The notes beneath the pieces are model-generated. The model was given only the letters and a program-made list of their open reading frames with translations. It was not told the origin of the DNA and ran no database searches. Position numbers and translations under genes: made by a program. 64,000 bases of DNA from Pseudomonadota bacterium (GTDB lineage Bacteria; Desulfobacterota; Desulfobacteria; Desulfobacterales; Desulfobacteraceae), in NCBI GenBank assembly GCA_018821535.1, contig JAHJLV010000055.1, forward strand, positions 61,626-125,625, written 5' to 3'. Each line of letters starts with the position of its first letter. Positions within the stretch are counted from its first letter, which is position 1. Positions 25,518 through 34,403 of the stretch are shown here, in pieces.

Positions 25518-26380
25518 GATGTTTCTTCTCCCTCATAGAGGAACCCGGTAACGGTTTTAAATTCTTTTATAATTTGAAGGGTCATCTGCTTGATCTGCTC
25601 TGAAGTCAGATCCACAAGCTTGAACGCCTTTTTGTTCAATTCAGGCAGCACAGTATCCCCTCCGCTTCCAATGCCGATCCTGCGGCACAGATAATCTGCC
25701 ACATGAACAATGGAGGCAATGCGAAAGGCAGTTAAACTCTCTTCCGGAGCGTGATGGAATTCCACGGCCTTGACCAGAGATGGGGGAAGACTCCATTTTC
25801 TCAGCAGCAAAGCCCCCACACCGGTATGGTTGAATCCGAATGTCCTGTCCTCAGCTTCCTTCAGGGGAATATTTTTATCCTTTGACAATTGAAGTGCCAC
25901 AATAAACTCATCCTGGAAAAAACTGTCCAGAATAAGTTTGCCAAAATCATGAAGCAGACCGCACATAAAGATTTCTTCTGAATTTTTTATTCCCATGTGC
26001 TCTGCAATTTTCTTTGATATGATGCCGCATAAAAGAGAGTGTTTCCAGAGGTCTTTCTGGTCAAATAACAGATTTTTCTTTTTTGAAGAAAATTGCTCCA
26101 TTATGGATGTGGACAGAACAATATTTTTTATATTATTCAGTCCCAACACAACAATGGCATAATTGATGGTGGTGATTTTTCTGGGGAACCCATAATATGC
26201 CGAATTGGCGGTCTTTAATACTTTGGATGCAAGGGACTGGTCCTGGGAAATGGCCTCGGCAATTTCAAACGCCGTGCTGTCGGGATTCTGGGTAAGCTTG
26301 ATGACATTCTCGGTCACCAGAGGAAGTGTTGGAAGATTCCTGATATTGGAAAGTCGTTTTTTCAGTTCCTGGTTTTCCAT
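25514..26380 (-). CDS. HDOD-domain signalling protein
   Basis: 288 residues from ATG 26380. The HDOD signature is clear: LPTLPLVTENVIKLTQNPDSTAFEIAEAISQDQSLASKVLKTANSAYYG and CGLLHDFGKLILDSFF, a catalytically uncertain relative of HD phosphohydrolases. HDOD proteins commonly work with kinases and second-messenger genes. A longer start (TTG 26437) would give 19 extra residues but would begin inside the remnant toxin gene. Its TGA overlaps the ATG of the downstream kinase. Confidence 0.87.
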   Translation of the reverse strand: MENQELKKRLSNIRNLPTLPLVTENVIKLTQNPDSTAFEIAEAISQDQSLASKVLKTANSAYYGFPRKITTINYAIVVLGLNNIKNIVLSTSIMEQFSSKKKNLLFDQKDLWKHSLLCGIISKKIAEHMGIKNSEEIFMCGLLHDFGKLILDSFFQDEFIVALQLSKDKNIPLKEAEDRTFGFNHTGVGALLLRKWSLPPSLVKAVEFHHAPEESLTAFRIASIVHVADYLCRRIGIGSGGDTVLPELNKKAFKLVDLTSEQIKQMTLQIIKEFKTVTGFLYEGEETS

Positions 26381-26426
26381 AATCCCCATATTAATTTTCA
26401 GGAAAGATGCCTTAAATTCAAAATCA

Positions 26427-26602
26427 TTAATTGTCAATTCGAAATTTTTGTATCTTAATTTCGGGCAGATGCGTGTAGTGTTTATCGTTTCCTGTAATTA
26501 ACGGTAATTGCCTTGTTATGGCACATGCACCAATCAAAGCATCAGCGATTTCCATTAGTTGCCTCTGGAATACCAGACCAAAACATCTGTATCGACAATC
26601 AA
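26427..26602 (-). pseudogene. VapC-like PIN toxin remnant with central deletion
   Basis: The first 15 codons (26602 to 26555, starting at a TTG overlapping the antitoxin stop) encode MIVDTDVLVWYSRGN then a stop: the usual PIN-domain start with its first catalytic aspartate. From ATG 26555 in another frame, 42 residues encode EIADALIGACAITRQLPLIT and LPEIKIQKF, the usual C-terminal part of VapC. A normal VapC is near 130 residues, so roughly 70 central residues, including other active-site acids, are missing and the junction is out of frame. The toxin should be inactive while the antitoxin is intact. Confidence 0.78.
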
Positions 26603-26835
26603 AACGTTCTCCTCTTTCTGATCCTGCGAACATAGGTTTCCACATCTTCCATATCTGTTCGGTCTTTCCACATTCCACAGAAATCGTTATCTTTGTTTTC
26701 TTGTTTGCTGTCCGCAACAGGTACAATCCTGGCGTAGGGTTTTCCATGAAAGGTAATTATAACTTCCTCTCCTCTTGCCGCTGCATCCAGTATTTCTTTT
26801 GTATGAAATCTAAGATCTTTACTCGTCACCTGCAT
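26599..26835 (-). CDS. Phd/YefM-type (VapB-like) antitoxin
   Basis: 78 residues from ATG 26835. The start MQVTSKDLRFHTKEILDAA and GEEVIITFHGKPYARIVP are the conserved Phd/YefM DNA-binding region, and the charged C-terminal tail (MEDVETYVRRIRKRRTF) is the likely toxin-binding end. GGGAT precedes the start. It overlaps the truncated VapC by 4 bases. With the toxin broken, this may persist as a lone regulator or as protection against a similar toxin elsewhere. Confidence 0.85.
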   Translation of the reverse strand: MQVTSKDLRFHTKEILDAAARGEEVIITFHGKPYARIVPVADSKQENKDNDFCGMWKDRTDMEDVETYVRRIRKRRTF

Positions 26836-26891
26836 AATAGATCCCATTAGATTGTTTACATAAATAAGTGTGAACAACATTTCAAGGGCTG

Positions 26892-29800
26892 TCAAGAAGA
26901 AGCTTTAAGCACCTGACGGACCATGCTGGCAAGCGTTTCCATGGAAAAGGGTTTCTGGATAAAATTAACCCCCTGATCCAGCACGCCCTGATGGGCAATG
27001 ACATTGGCAGTATAGCCGGACATGAACAGCACCTTAAGTTCCGGATACAGGCCAATCATTTTTGCCGCAAGATCCCGTCCGTTCATTTCCGGCATGACCA
27101 CATCCGTAATCATCAGGTGAATCCGGTCAGAATGCTGCTGCCCTGTCAGCAGGGCTTCCGCAGGTGTGGCTGCTGCCAGAACCGTATACCCCAGTTTTGT
27201 CAACATGGTTTTAAGCAGATTGATGATGGCAGTTTCATCCTCCACGACCAGAATGGTTTCTCCCATTCCCGTTGGCAAATCAATCGGTTGCTTCTGGGAA
27301 ACCGGCGGAGCGTCGCCCGGATGCCGGGGCAGATAGATTCGAAATGTTGTTCCCTGGCCCGGCTCACTGTAGGTATTGATAAACCCGTTGTTCTGTTTGA
27401 CAATGCCGTAGACCGTGGCAAGGCCAAGCCCCGTGCCCTTTCCCACGCTTTTTGTGGTGAAAAATGGTTCAAACAGTTTGGACATGGTTTTTTTGTCCAT
27501 GCCGCAGCCATCGTCACTGGCTGCCAGGACCACAAAATCACCAGGCACAAAGCCTATATGGTTTTCGCAATAGGATTGATCAAAGGTCACCATATCTGTT
27601 TCAATGGTGATTTTTCCCACCCCGGAAATGGCATCTTTGGCGTTTATACACAGATTGGCCAGAATCTGATCCACCTGTGTCGGGTCAATTTTCACCGGCC
27701 ACAGATTTTCAGCTGGTTTCCAGAGCAGGTTGATGTCTTCACCAATCAGCCGGCGAATCATTTTTAGAATCTGTTCCACAACCTCATTGAGATCCACCAC
27801 CTGGAGGGAGATGGTCTGTCTGCGGGCAAAGGCCAGCAGTTGCCGGGTGATATCCGCAGCCCGGGTGGCGGCATTGAGAATCTGTTCAAGGTCACTGTAC
27901 GCAGGGTCATTTTCCTTGATGTCATCCATGATCAGCTGTGTAAAATTGAGGATAATGGTCAGCATATTATTGAAATCATGGGCCACGCCCCCGGCCAGCC
28001 GGCCTACAGATTCCATTTTCTGTGCCTGTATCAGCTGGCTTTGAAGATTCCGGCTTTCGGTTATGTCCTGAACTGTGGAAATCATGATGTTCTGCTCAAT
28101 CAAGGGAATGTTTCCGGCCTTGACGATCCGTTTTTTTCCATCCTGCCCCGTGACTTCAATATTTTCCCACTGCATCCGTTTCATGTCACCGGATTTGATA
28201 TCCGCCATCATTCGGGTCAGCAGCTGTTCTCTGTGTTGGGTATCTGGAAAGACTTTTTCAAAAAAATCAGCGACATTTTCAATGGCCTCTCTGGGCCAGC
28301 CGTAAATTTTTTCAAAAGCAGGATTCATGTAACGGGCAGAGCCCCGGTCAATATCGTTTACTGCCAGGCCAATGGGCAGGTTGTCCAGGATGGTCTGGAT
28401 AAAATGGTTCTGATCTTTGAGCTGCTGTTCTGCTTTTTTACGCTGGGTGATCTCCTCCATTGCCCCCATGATACCAATCAGCGAGCCGTTTGCATCCAGT
28501 ATGGGCGCGGATGAAAGACTGCCGTCAAAAAGCGTGCCGTCTTTTTTCATTCGGATCACTTCTTTTCCCACAAAGCGGTCCTGGTTTTCGATCTGCCTGC
28601 GCAGCCCGTTAAATTCCTCATATTGACTTTCCGGGATCGTCGGAAGCGGTTTTCCAATGACCTCTTCGGCCTTCCAGCCAAAGATCCGCTCGGCTGATGC
28701 ATTCCATGTCAGCACCTTTCCTTCGAAATCGATACTGTACAGGGCCACGGGAGAACAGGCGACTATGGCCTTCTGCAGTTCCTGACTTTTTCGCAGTTCT
28801 TCGGTTCTGGCCGCCACCTGTCTGCGAAGCATCCATGACCACAACACCACAGCCAGCAGAATGATGACCAGCGCACAGATGACAAGGCCGCTATATTGAA
28901 GTGCCCGGGTCAGCTCTGGAGAAAACCCCTCATCAACCCCCATCCATTTTTCCTGTATCTGTCTGAATTCACCAGTTTTTTCCAGTGTTCTCAAACCTTC
29001 ACTGAACTCTGCCACCAGTGCTTTTCGATTATGGGGTGCTGCAAAGCAATATTCCGGTGACAAAAAAGGGGTTTTGCCAATGGCAAGCTGTGACCATCCA
29101 TGTTTCTGGATCAGATACAGAGCGGTTTTCCGGGAAATCAGGGCACAGTCATGTGTTCCTTCAACCAGCTCAATGAGCGCAGCTTCCGGATTGTTCACAG
29201 CTGATGTCTGATCTTTGAACCCTTTTTGAAGGACAAATTCATGCATGATGTCGCCCTGCTGTACAACAATTTTTTTTGTGGCCAGTTCTTCAAGGGTCTC
29301 CGGTGGCGGGCCGTCTGATTTACGTCCCACGCTGACACAGTGGTTCACGGCATGGGAAGGGGTGAAACTAAAAGAGAGGCCTCTTTCGGGGGAGTAGAAC
29401 ATGCCCTGAAGAATATCAACTTCGCCGGTTTGAACTTCCTGCACGATCCGTGTCCAGGGTCCGAGTTTAATCTGGACATTCAGGCCCAGCTCCTTTGCGA
29501 TGGCCATGGTGAGATCAACATTATAGCCTGCAGGCTGACCTTTTTCATCCAGATATTCATAAGGCGGATAATTGTGGTCTCCACCCACAACAATTTTACG
29601 CTGGGTGGGCAGTTCCATGGCCGAGAACCATCTGGCGTGAAGATAGCGGTACGTGCCGTCGGCAATCACCAGGGAAAGCCCTTCATTCAGCAATGCCAGG
29701 GTATCTTTGTCCCCTTCTGCTACAGCAAAGCAGAACTCCTGGGTGAAATCGGCCACGGGCTGATTGATGACTTTCAGATTTGTCAAACCCGCTTCCTTGA

Positions 29801-30395
29801 TCAGGCGCAATCCCACCAGACGCAGTATAAGAACCGCATCATACCGGCCTTCTGACAATTGACGAAGCGCGGTTTCAAAGGTCTGGGTGGTGACAATATC
29901 AACCCCGTAGTCGTTTCTGCGCAAAAATTCTTCGGTATTATCACCTTTCATGACCGCCACTTTCCGGCCGGTCAAATCTGCCAATCCATAAACACCAGCA
30001 GTGTCTTCCCGGACAACCAGCGCCCCGTGTAATGACATGTAAGGAAAGGTGAAATCAAACGTCTGTTCCCGCTCCGGTGTTCGTCCAACCAGCGGCAGGG
30101 CCTGAATTTCACTTTTTTCCAGCCAGGTTTTTACTTCACTCCATGGCCCGGTTTTGAAGGTGACCGTCCTGTCCATGGTTGCCAGTGCCGCGCGCATCAG
30201 TTCAACGGAAAAACCTGTGGCCCGGCCCTGTTCATCCACAATGGAAAACGGCGGGTAATCCAGCTCAGCGCCGGAAAGAAGGGGTGGTTGTGCCGCAACC
30301 GCAGGAGGAGCACCATTTACCAGGAACAAAAACAGGCCTATCACCAGAAAGAGGAAGTGCCGGATACAAGAATATCTTTTGCTGTGTGGTTTCAT
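26892..30395 (-). CDS. Hybrid sensor kinase with two periplasmic solute-binding domains (BvgS/EvgS-like)
   Basis: 1167 residues. A signal peptide is followed by two tandem type-3 solute-binding domains (about 35-265 and 270-500; PPFSIVDEQGRATGFSVELMRA and PPYEYLDEKGQPAGYNVDLTMA), one membrane span (YSGLVICALVIILLAVVLWSWML), two PAS domains, a kinase core (GRLAGGVAHDFNNMLTIIL, DDGCGMD, GTGLGLATV) and a C-terminal receiver (LMITDVVMPEMNG, QKPFS). It probably senses a small amino-acid-like molecule in the periplasm, directly or through ligand-bound state, and signals by internal phosphorelay; no separate histidine-phosphotransfer domain is visible. Confidence 0.93.
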   Translation of the reverse strand: MKPHSKRYSCIRHFLFLVIGLFLFLVNGAPPAVAAQPPLLSGAELDYPPFSIVDEQGRATGFSVELMRAALATMDRTVTFKTGPWSEVKTWLEKSEIQALPLVGRTPEREQTFDFTFPYMSLHGALVVREDTAGVYGLADLTGRKVAVMKGDNTEEFLRRNDYGVDIVTTQTFETALRQLSEGRYDAVLILRLVGLRLIKEAGLTNLKVINQPVADFTQEFCFAVAEGDKDTLALLNEGLSLVIADGTYRYLHARWFSAMELPTQRKIVVGGDHNYPPYEYLDEKGQPAGYNVDLTMAIAKELGLNVQIKLGPWTRIVQEVQTGEVDILQGMFYSPERGLSFSFTPSHAVNHCVSVGRKSDGPPPETLEELATKKIVVQQGDIMHEFVLQKGFKDQTSAVNNPEAALIELVEGTHDCALISRKTALYLIQKHGWSQLAIGKTPFLSPEYCFAAPHNRKALVAEFSEGLRTLEKTGEFRQIQEKWMGVDEGFSPELTRALQYSGLVICALVIILLAVVLWSWMLRRQVAARTEELRKSQELQKAIVACSPVALYSIDFEGKVLTWNASAERIFGWKAEEVIGKPLPTIPESQYEEFNGLRRQIENQDRFVGKEVIRMKKDGTLFDGSLSSAPILDANGSLIGIMGAMEEITQRKKAEQQLKDQNHFIQTILDNLPIGLAVNDIDRGSARYMNPAFEKIYGWPREAIENVADFFEKVFPDTQHREQLLTRMMADIKSGDMKRMQWENIEVTGQDGKKRIVKAGNIPLIEQNIMISTVQDITESRNLQSQLIQAQKMESVGRLAGGVAHDFNNMLTIILNFTQLIMDDIKENDPAYSDLEQILNAATRAADITRQLLAFARRQTISLQVVDLNEVVEQILKMIRRLIGEDINLLWKPAENLWPVKIDPTQVDQILANLCINAKDAISGVGKITIETDMVTFDQSYCENHIGFVPGDFVVLAASDDGCGMDKKTMSKLFEPFFTTKSVGKGTGLGLATVYGIVKQNNGFINTYSEPGQGTTFRIYLPRHPGDAPPVSQKQPIDLPTGMGETILVVEDETAIINLLKTMLTKLGYTVLAAATPAEALLTGQQHSDRIHLMITDVVMPEMNGRDLAAKMIGLYPELKVLFMSGYTANVIAHQGVLDQGVNFIQKPFSMETLASMVRQVLKASS

Positions 30396-30451
30396 TATGT
30401 TTTCGCTTTAACGTTTTTTGACCGCGTATCAAGTTATGGTATGTCTGTTTG

Positions 30452-30490
30452 AAAATCTGCAGTATGCATCAGGCAGATTTTTTATTTTTT
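30452..30490. terminator. Hairpin with T-run, downstream of the second YkgJ gene
   Basis: AAAATCTGC (30452-30460) and GCAGATTTT (30473-30481) are perfect 9-bp arms around a 12-base loop, followed on the + strand by a T-rich run to 30490. It lies 64 bases past the stop of the minus-strand YkgJ gene. The U-run is on the + side, where no gene is present, so it may act on minus transcripts as a hairpin or stop antisense transcription. Confidence 0.45.
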
Positions 30491-30544
30491 AGCACAATGT
30501 GCCTCTGTCCTGCAAGGATTGTTGTGGCAAATTACAAAGCTGCA

Positions 30545-31261
30545 TTATTTCAAAAAAGAAGACAATATCTGAATCACCACAGACAGCTTGTTCCTGTATT
30601 CAGGTTCTATCATTAAAACCGTAATTTTTTCATTGGCTGTGAATTGAAAGTTTTCTTTTGTTGTGATCTTTTTTCGGATGTGATCAATGCTGTTTTCTTC
30701 ACTTTTGGACAGTGAATTTTTGCCCAGGAACAGTGACATGATATCTGAGAAATTACCAGATATGCCGTTTTGATCCAGATGTTCAATAGCCTGCATGAAC
30801 AGCGTGTTGGTGGTGATGATTTCAGGCCGAACCCGGGCATATCCGTGATCTGCGCACACGATGGTGGACATGAGCGCCCGGCACCCAAACGGGCGGGCAT
30901 GGTATATGCTGCACAGGCTTGTGTTTAATGCCGGACATGTTCCCCATTCAGGATTATTTTCTTCTTCGGGAACAGCGTGTCCCTCCATGCACAGGCGGGC
31001 AAACTGATTGGTGGTTATTTTCGGGATGTACCTTTTCTGGGGGAAATGCCTGTCCACAGCATCTTTTAACGCCGCTTTTGCTTCTGTGTCCAGAGCCTGT
31101 GACAGGTAAGCGGCTTCAAGGCCGGTCAGGGTGACATTACAGGTGCAGCAGGCAGCACATCCTTTTTTGCAGACCATCTTCTGGTCTTTTATCGTTTCAT
31201 CATAAAGCGCATATATCTGCTTTAAAACTTCAAATTCATGGTGGTATTTATGGGGTGTCAT
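30545..31261 (-). CDS. YkgJ-family cysteine-cluster protein, second copy
   Basis: 238 residues. The cysteine pattern is CKKGCAACCTCNVTLTGLEA, then CPALNTSLCSIYHARPFGCRALM, the YkgJ/UPF0153 signature, with an additional cysteine at the end of the first cluster. It is probably a metal-binding protein of unknown function. It differs clearly in sequence from the copy at 9.3-10.0 kb. It sits between two large hybrid kinases and may be transcribed with the kinase gene upstream (26 bases away). Confidence 0.8.
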   Translation of the reverse strand: MTPHKYHHEFEVLKQIYALYDETIKDQKMVCKKGCAACCTCNVTLTGLEAAYLSQALDTEAKAALKDAVDRHFPQKRYIPKITTNQFARLCMEGHAVPEEENNPEWGTCPALNTSLCSIYHARPFGCRALMSTIVCADHGYARVRPEIITTNTLFMQAIEHLDQNGISGNFSDIMSLFLGKNSLSKSEENSIDHIRKKITTKENFQFTANEKITVLMIEPEYRNKLSVVIQILSSFLK

Positions 31262-31287
31262 TATATCAGGGCTTTTTTGTTTCGGGT

Positions 31288-33369
31288 TTAATTTTTGGGG
31301 TTTGATTTCAAGAGCCTTGCGGACAGTTTTTCCAAAGCAAAAACCAGAGTTTCGATATCCAGGGGTTTAGAAATATAATCCACCATGCCGGCAGCCAGGC
31401 AGGCGTCTTTGATACCCGCCGTGGTATTGGCTGTCAGGGCCACAATTTGAGGTTTTTTCCGTCCATCTTTTAAAATCTGTTTTGCGGCTTCCAGGCCGTC
31501 CATTTTCGGCATCTGGATATCCATGAGAACAAGATCAAAATCAGTATTTCGACAGGCTTCAAGGGCTTGAATCCCATCTTCTGCAATCCGGATCTCATAG
31601 CCCAGATGGGATAATATTTTTTTAATCAATAACTGGTTGACCTTGTTGTCTTCGGCCACCAGAATATTCAAAGGATTTCGCAAGGCATAGTTTGCATTAA
31701 TTAAAGATTGAATAGCCAAATTCGGAATTGACTGTGTCTGGTCTTTTTTTTCATCTAATCGTGCCAGAATAAGGGTGAAATCAAAGCATGACCCCTGGCC
31801 CGGAGTGCTTTCAACATCAAGCGTTCCGCCCAGTATTTCCACTGTTTTTTTTGCAGCAGCCAGCCCTAGACCCGTACCTTCAAATTGACGGCTGTAGGAT
31901 GTGTCTGCCTGAAAAAAAGGCTGGAAGATTTCACGGGTATGTTCGCTGGAAATTCCGATTCCGCTGTCCTTGATTTTGACAAGAAATTTTATTGAGGTTT
32001 CATTTTGTTCTTTTACGGTTACAACAATGTTGATGGTTCCTGAATTAGAATATTTTACAGCATTGTCGATGATATTATCCGCAATCTTGATAATCTTTTC
32101 TTCGTCTCCCAGATAAAAGGCTTGAGCCGCACTGCAGATGTCTGAGACAATTTGTATCTGTTTTTGCCGGGCAGTCTCACGATGAAAATCAATAAGCTGA
32201 TCAAGGATCTGTTTTAAACACAGTTTTTCTTTTTTGATTGAAACATTTCCGGACTCAAGCGCATTGTAGTAGAGAACGTTTCTGATTTTGGCCAGCAGCG
32301 CGCGGCCGCTTTTGTTGATGGTGTCAATATATTCAGCCTGCTCTTGCGTTAAAGGCGTTTTTTTTAAAAGATCAGACATGCCCAGAATACCATTCAGGGG
32401 TGTGCGAAGCTCATGGCTCATAATTGACAAAAAGTCAGATTTTGCCCTGGCAGTTGCTTCGGCATTTTCTTTGGCTTTGATCAAGGCCTCTTCTTCGAGT
32501 TTCTTTTTGGTATAATCCCGGAAAACAACCACACCGCCGGTCAGTTTTTTTCCGTTATCTGTTTTTAAAAGGCTGCTGGTTGCGTGGAGCCAGATTCCTG
32601 TTTCCATTTGATCATTTTTAAGATAAATTTCCTCTGCATCGGCTAAAATTGCTTTTTCCGCTTTTATCATGGGAAGCTCTTCAACCGGGCACAGGTTTTT
32701 TTTATCCGGTTTAAAAAGCCCTATTTTTTCCGGCCAGTCTTTTATTCTGGCCGGAATTTTAATATTTCCGGTCATCCGGACAAAGGCATCATTGACATGC
32801 AGTACCCGATTTTTGCCATCGGTTACCACAACACCATCACTCATGCTTCCCAGGACAGATTGCAGGATCATTGATTTCTGGATGAGTTCCTGTTTTTTCT
32901 GGTCCAGTCTTGCGCTGGCCTCCTGAAATCCAATCACCTTTTTATTGGTCATGGACAGCTTTTGGGCAAGGATATCAGAAAACAGTTTGTACCACAACGA
33001 TCGTATTTCTATCTGATCAGAGGCATAGATATTCTGGGAGGGGATGGTAAAAAGATCCACAGGTGTGGCTGCTATCACGGATGCTGTTGTCAAAGACTGC
33101 GTGATAACACTCATCTCTCCGATAATATCCCCTTTTCTTCTGAGTTTTAATATCAGTTCATCTCCAATATAAACAGAAACAGTGCCTTTAAGGAGAATGT
33201 AAATATTCTGGTTGGGCTCATTTTCCTGGATAATCCGGGCATTTTTTTTAAAATGTTCAACCGTTGCAAAATTGATGAGCTGGTTCAGCTGGGATTCATC
33301 AAACTGGGTGAACAGCCTGGCTGTTTTAAGAACAAAAATTATTTTTTCGGGTGAATAGTCTGTCCCCAT
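31288..33369 (-). CDS. Hybrid sensor kinase with N-terminal cyclic-nucleotide-binding domain
   Basis: 693 residues. Residues about 15-125 form a cNMP-binding/CRP-like domain (IIQENEPNQNIYILLKGTVSVYIG..GDIIGEMSVI), followed by a PAS domain (SDGVVVTDGKNRVLHVNDAFVRMTG), a kinase core (FLSIMSHELRTPLNGILGMSDLL, DSGIGIS, GTGLGLAAA) and a C-terminal receiver (LVLMDIQMPKMDG, SKPLD). It has no membrane span, so the input is cytoplasmic and probably a nucleotide or metabolite. AAGGAA precedes ATG 33369. No separate response regulator lies beside it. Confidence 0.9.
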   Translation of the reverse strand: MGTDYSPEKIIFVLKTARLFTQFDESQLNQLINFATVEHFKKNARIIQENEPNQNIYILLKGTVSVYIGDELILKLRRKGDIIGEMSVITQSLTTASVIAATPVDLFTIPSQNIYASDQIEIRSLWYKLFSDILAQKLSMTNKKVIGFQEASARLDQKKQELIQKSMILQSVLGSMSDGVVVTDGKNRVLHVNDAFVRMTGNIKIPARIKDWPEKIGLFKPDKKNLCPVEELPMIKAEKAILADAEEIYLKNDQMETGIWLHATSSLLKTDNGKKLTGGVVVFRDYTKKKLEEEALIKAKENAEATARAKSDFLSIMSHELRTPLNGILGMSDLLKKTPLTQEQAEYIDTINKSGRALLAKIRNVLYYNALESGNVSIKKEKLCLKQILDQLIDFHRETARQKQIQIVSDICSAAQAFYLGDEEKIIKIADNIIDNAVKYSNSGTINIVVTVKEQNETSIKFLVKIKDSGIGISSEHTREIFQPFFQADTSYSRQFEGTGLGLAAAKKTVEILGGTLDVESTPGQGSCFDFTLILARLDEKKDQTQSIPNLAIQSLINANYALRNPLNILVAEDNKVNQLLIKKILSHLGYEIRIAEDGIQALEACRNTDFDLVLMDIQMPKMDGLEAAKQILKDGRKKPQIVALTANTTAGIKDACLAAGMVDYISKPLDIETLVFALEKLSARLLKSNPKN

Positions 33370-33554
33370 GGTTTAGATTCCTTACCGGGTGAAAAACCAT
33401 TGAATCATCGGATTGAACTGTCTCCATAGTATACAGGCTGAAGATAGATTTCAACAGAAGAGTGAAAAGGGATACGCCCCAGAAAATATTTTGCTTGATT
33501 TTTCCTGCAGGTTTTGTTCAATCATTCCAGAATCATTCTTGGAGCTTTTTGTTT

Positions 33555-34403
33555 ATGATGCATACATATTTTTTTCATTTTGATGTGGTTTCTCAAATTT
33601 TACAGGCAATGCAGACCGGCAAAACTCAAATTCACCTGTCTCTGGATTTGAATTTGACACATAAGACCTGGCAGATTGAGGATTCAAGGCTGATTCTGGG
33701 TGCGGATATTGATGTGGACAGCCAGATGCTGTCTGCCATCGCTTCTGACAAAACCAGGATTTTTGTGCTTAAGGATAAAGATTTGATGCCTCTTGAAATT
33801 CGAAGTCAGGGTTATTATAAGCTGGTGCCCACATCAAGCGCGCCCACCCTTGAGATTAACGGTATAAAAATGCACCGTTCCAAGGATATTGATCCGCTGA
33901 CCGATGCGCAGTTAAAAACACAGCGTGTGGTGTCTCCGGGTGATCAGACACTGGACACCTGTGGTGGGCTGGGGTATTCAGCTGTTTTTGCCTTAAAGGC
34001 CGGTGCAAAAAAAGTTGTGTCTTTTGAAAAAAGCCGGGAAGTGGTTGCGCTTCGCAATCAGAATCCCTGGCTGGAAAAATATGCAGACGATCGCCTGGAA
34101 TTGATTCATGCAGATGTGGTTCAAAAAATTGATGCGTTTGACAATGGGAGATTTAACAGCGTGATTCATGATCCGCCAAGGTTTACATCGGCCACGGGGG
34201 ATTTATACGGAAAAAAATTTTATGACGCCCTTTTCAGGGTGATGACTTCTGGTGCAAAACTCTTTCATTATACCGGCAGTCCCAAAAAAATTAAAACCCG
34301 GGACAGGTTCATTAAAAACACTATCCAACGTCTTGAACATTCAGGATTTAAATCTCTTGAATTTCATGAACACCTGCAGGGGGTCTATGGCCGGAAAAGA
34401 TAG
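33555..34403 (+). CDS. Archaeal-type class I methyltransferase (COG2521-like)
   Basis: 282 residues from ATG 33555 (GGAG 10 bases upstream; a second ATG follows at once). The SAM motif is TLDTCGGLGYSAVFALKAGA, an acidic residue ends the next strand (VVSFEKS), and motif IV reads FNSVIHDPPRFT. The HDPPRF motif and C-terminal layout recall predicted archaeal methyltransferases rather than common bacterial ones. Residues 1-95 are an extra domain of unknown role. The gene overlaps the LarA-family gene by 17 bases, so the two proteins probably act in one pathway. Confidence 0.75.
   Translation: MMHTYFFHFDVVSQILQAMQTGKTQIHLSLDLNLTHKTWQIEDSRLILGADIDVDSQMLSAIASDKTRIFVLKDKDLMPLEIRSQGYYKLVPTSSAPTLEINGIKMHRSKDIDPLTDAQLKTQRVVSPGDQTLDTCGGLGYSAVFALKAGAKKVVSFEKSREVVALRNQNPWLEKYADDRLELIHADVVQKIDAFDNGRFNSVIHDPPRFTSATGDLYGKKFYDALFRVMTSGAKLFHYTGSPKKIKTRDRFIKNTIQRLEHSGFKSLEFHEHLQGVYGRKR

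Noticed and set aside
34252..34386. In-frame upstream extension of the LarA-like gene
   Set aside because: It would overlap the methyltransferase C terminus by about 150 bases, has no similarity to LarA N termini, and no ribosome site; ATG 34387 fits better.
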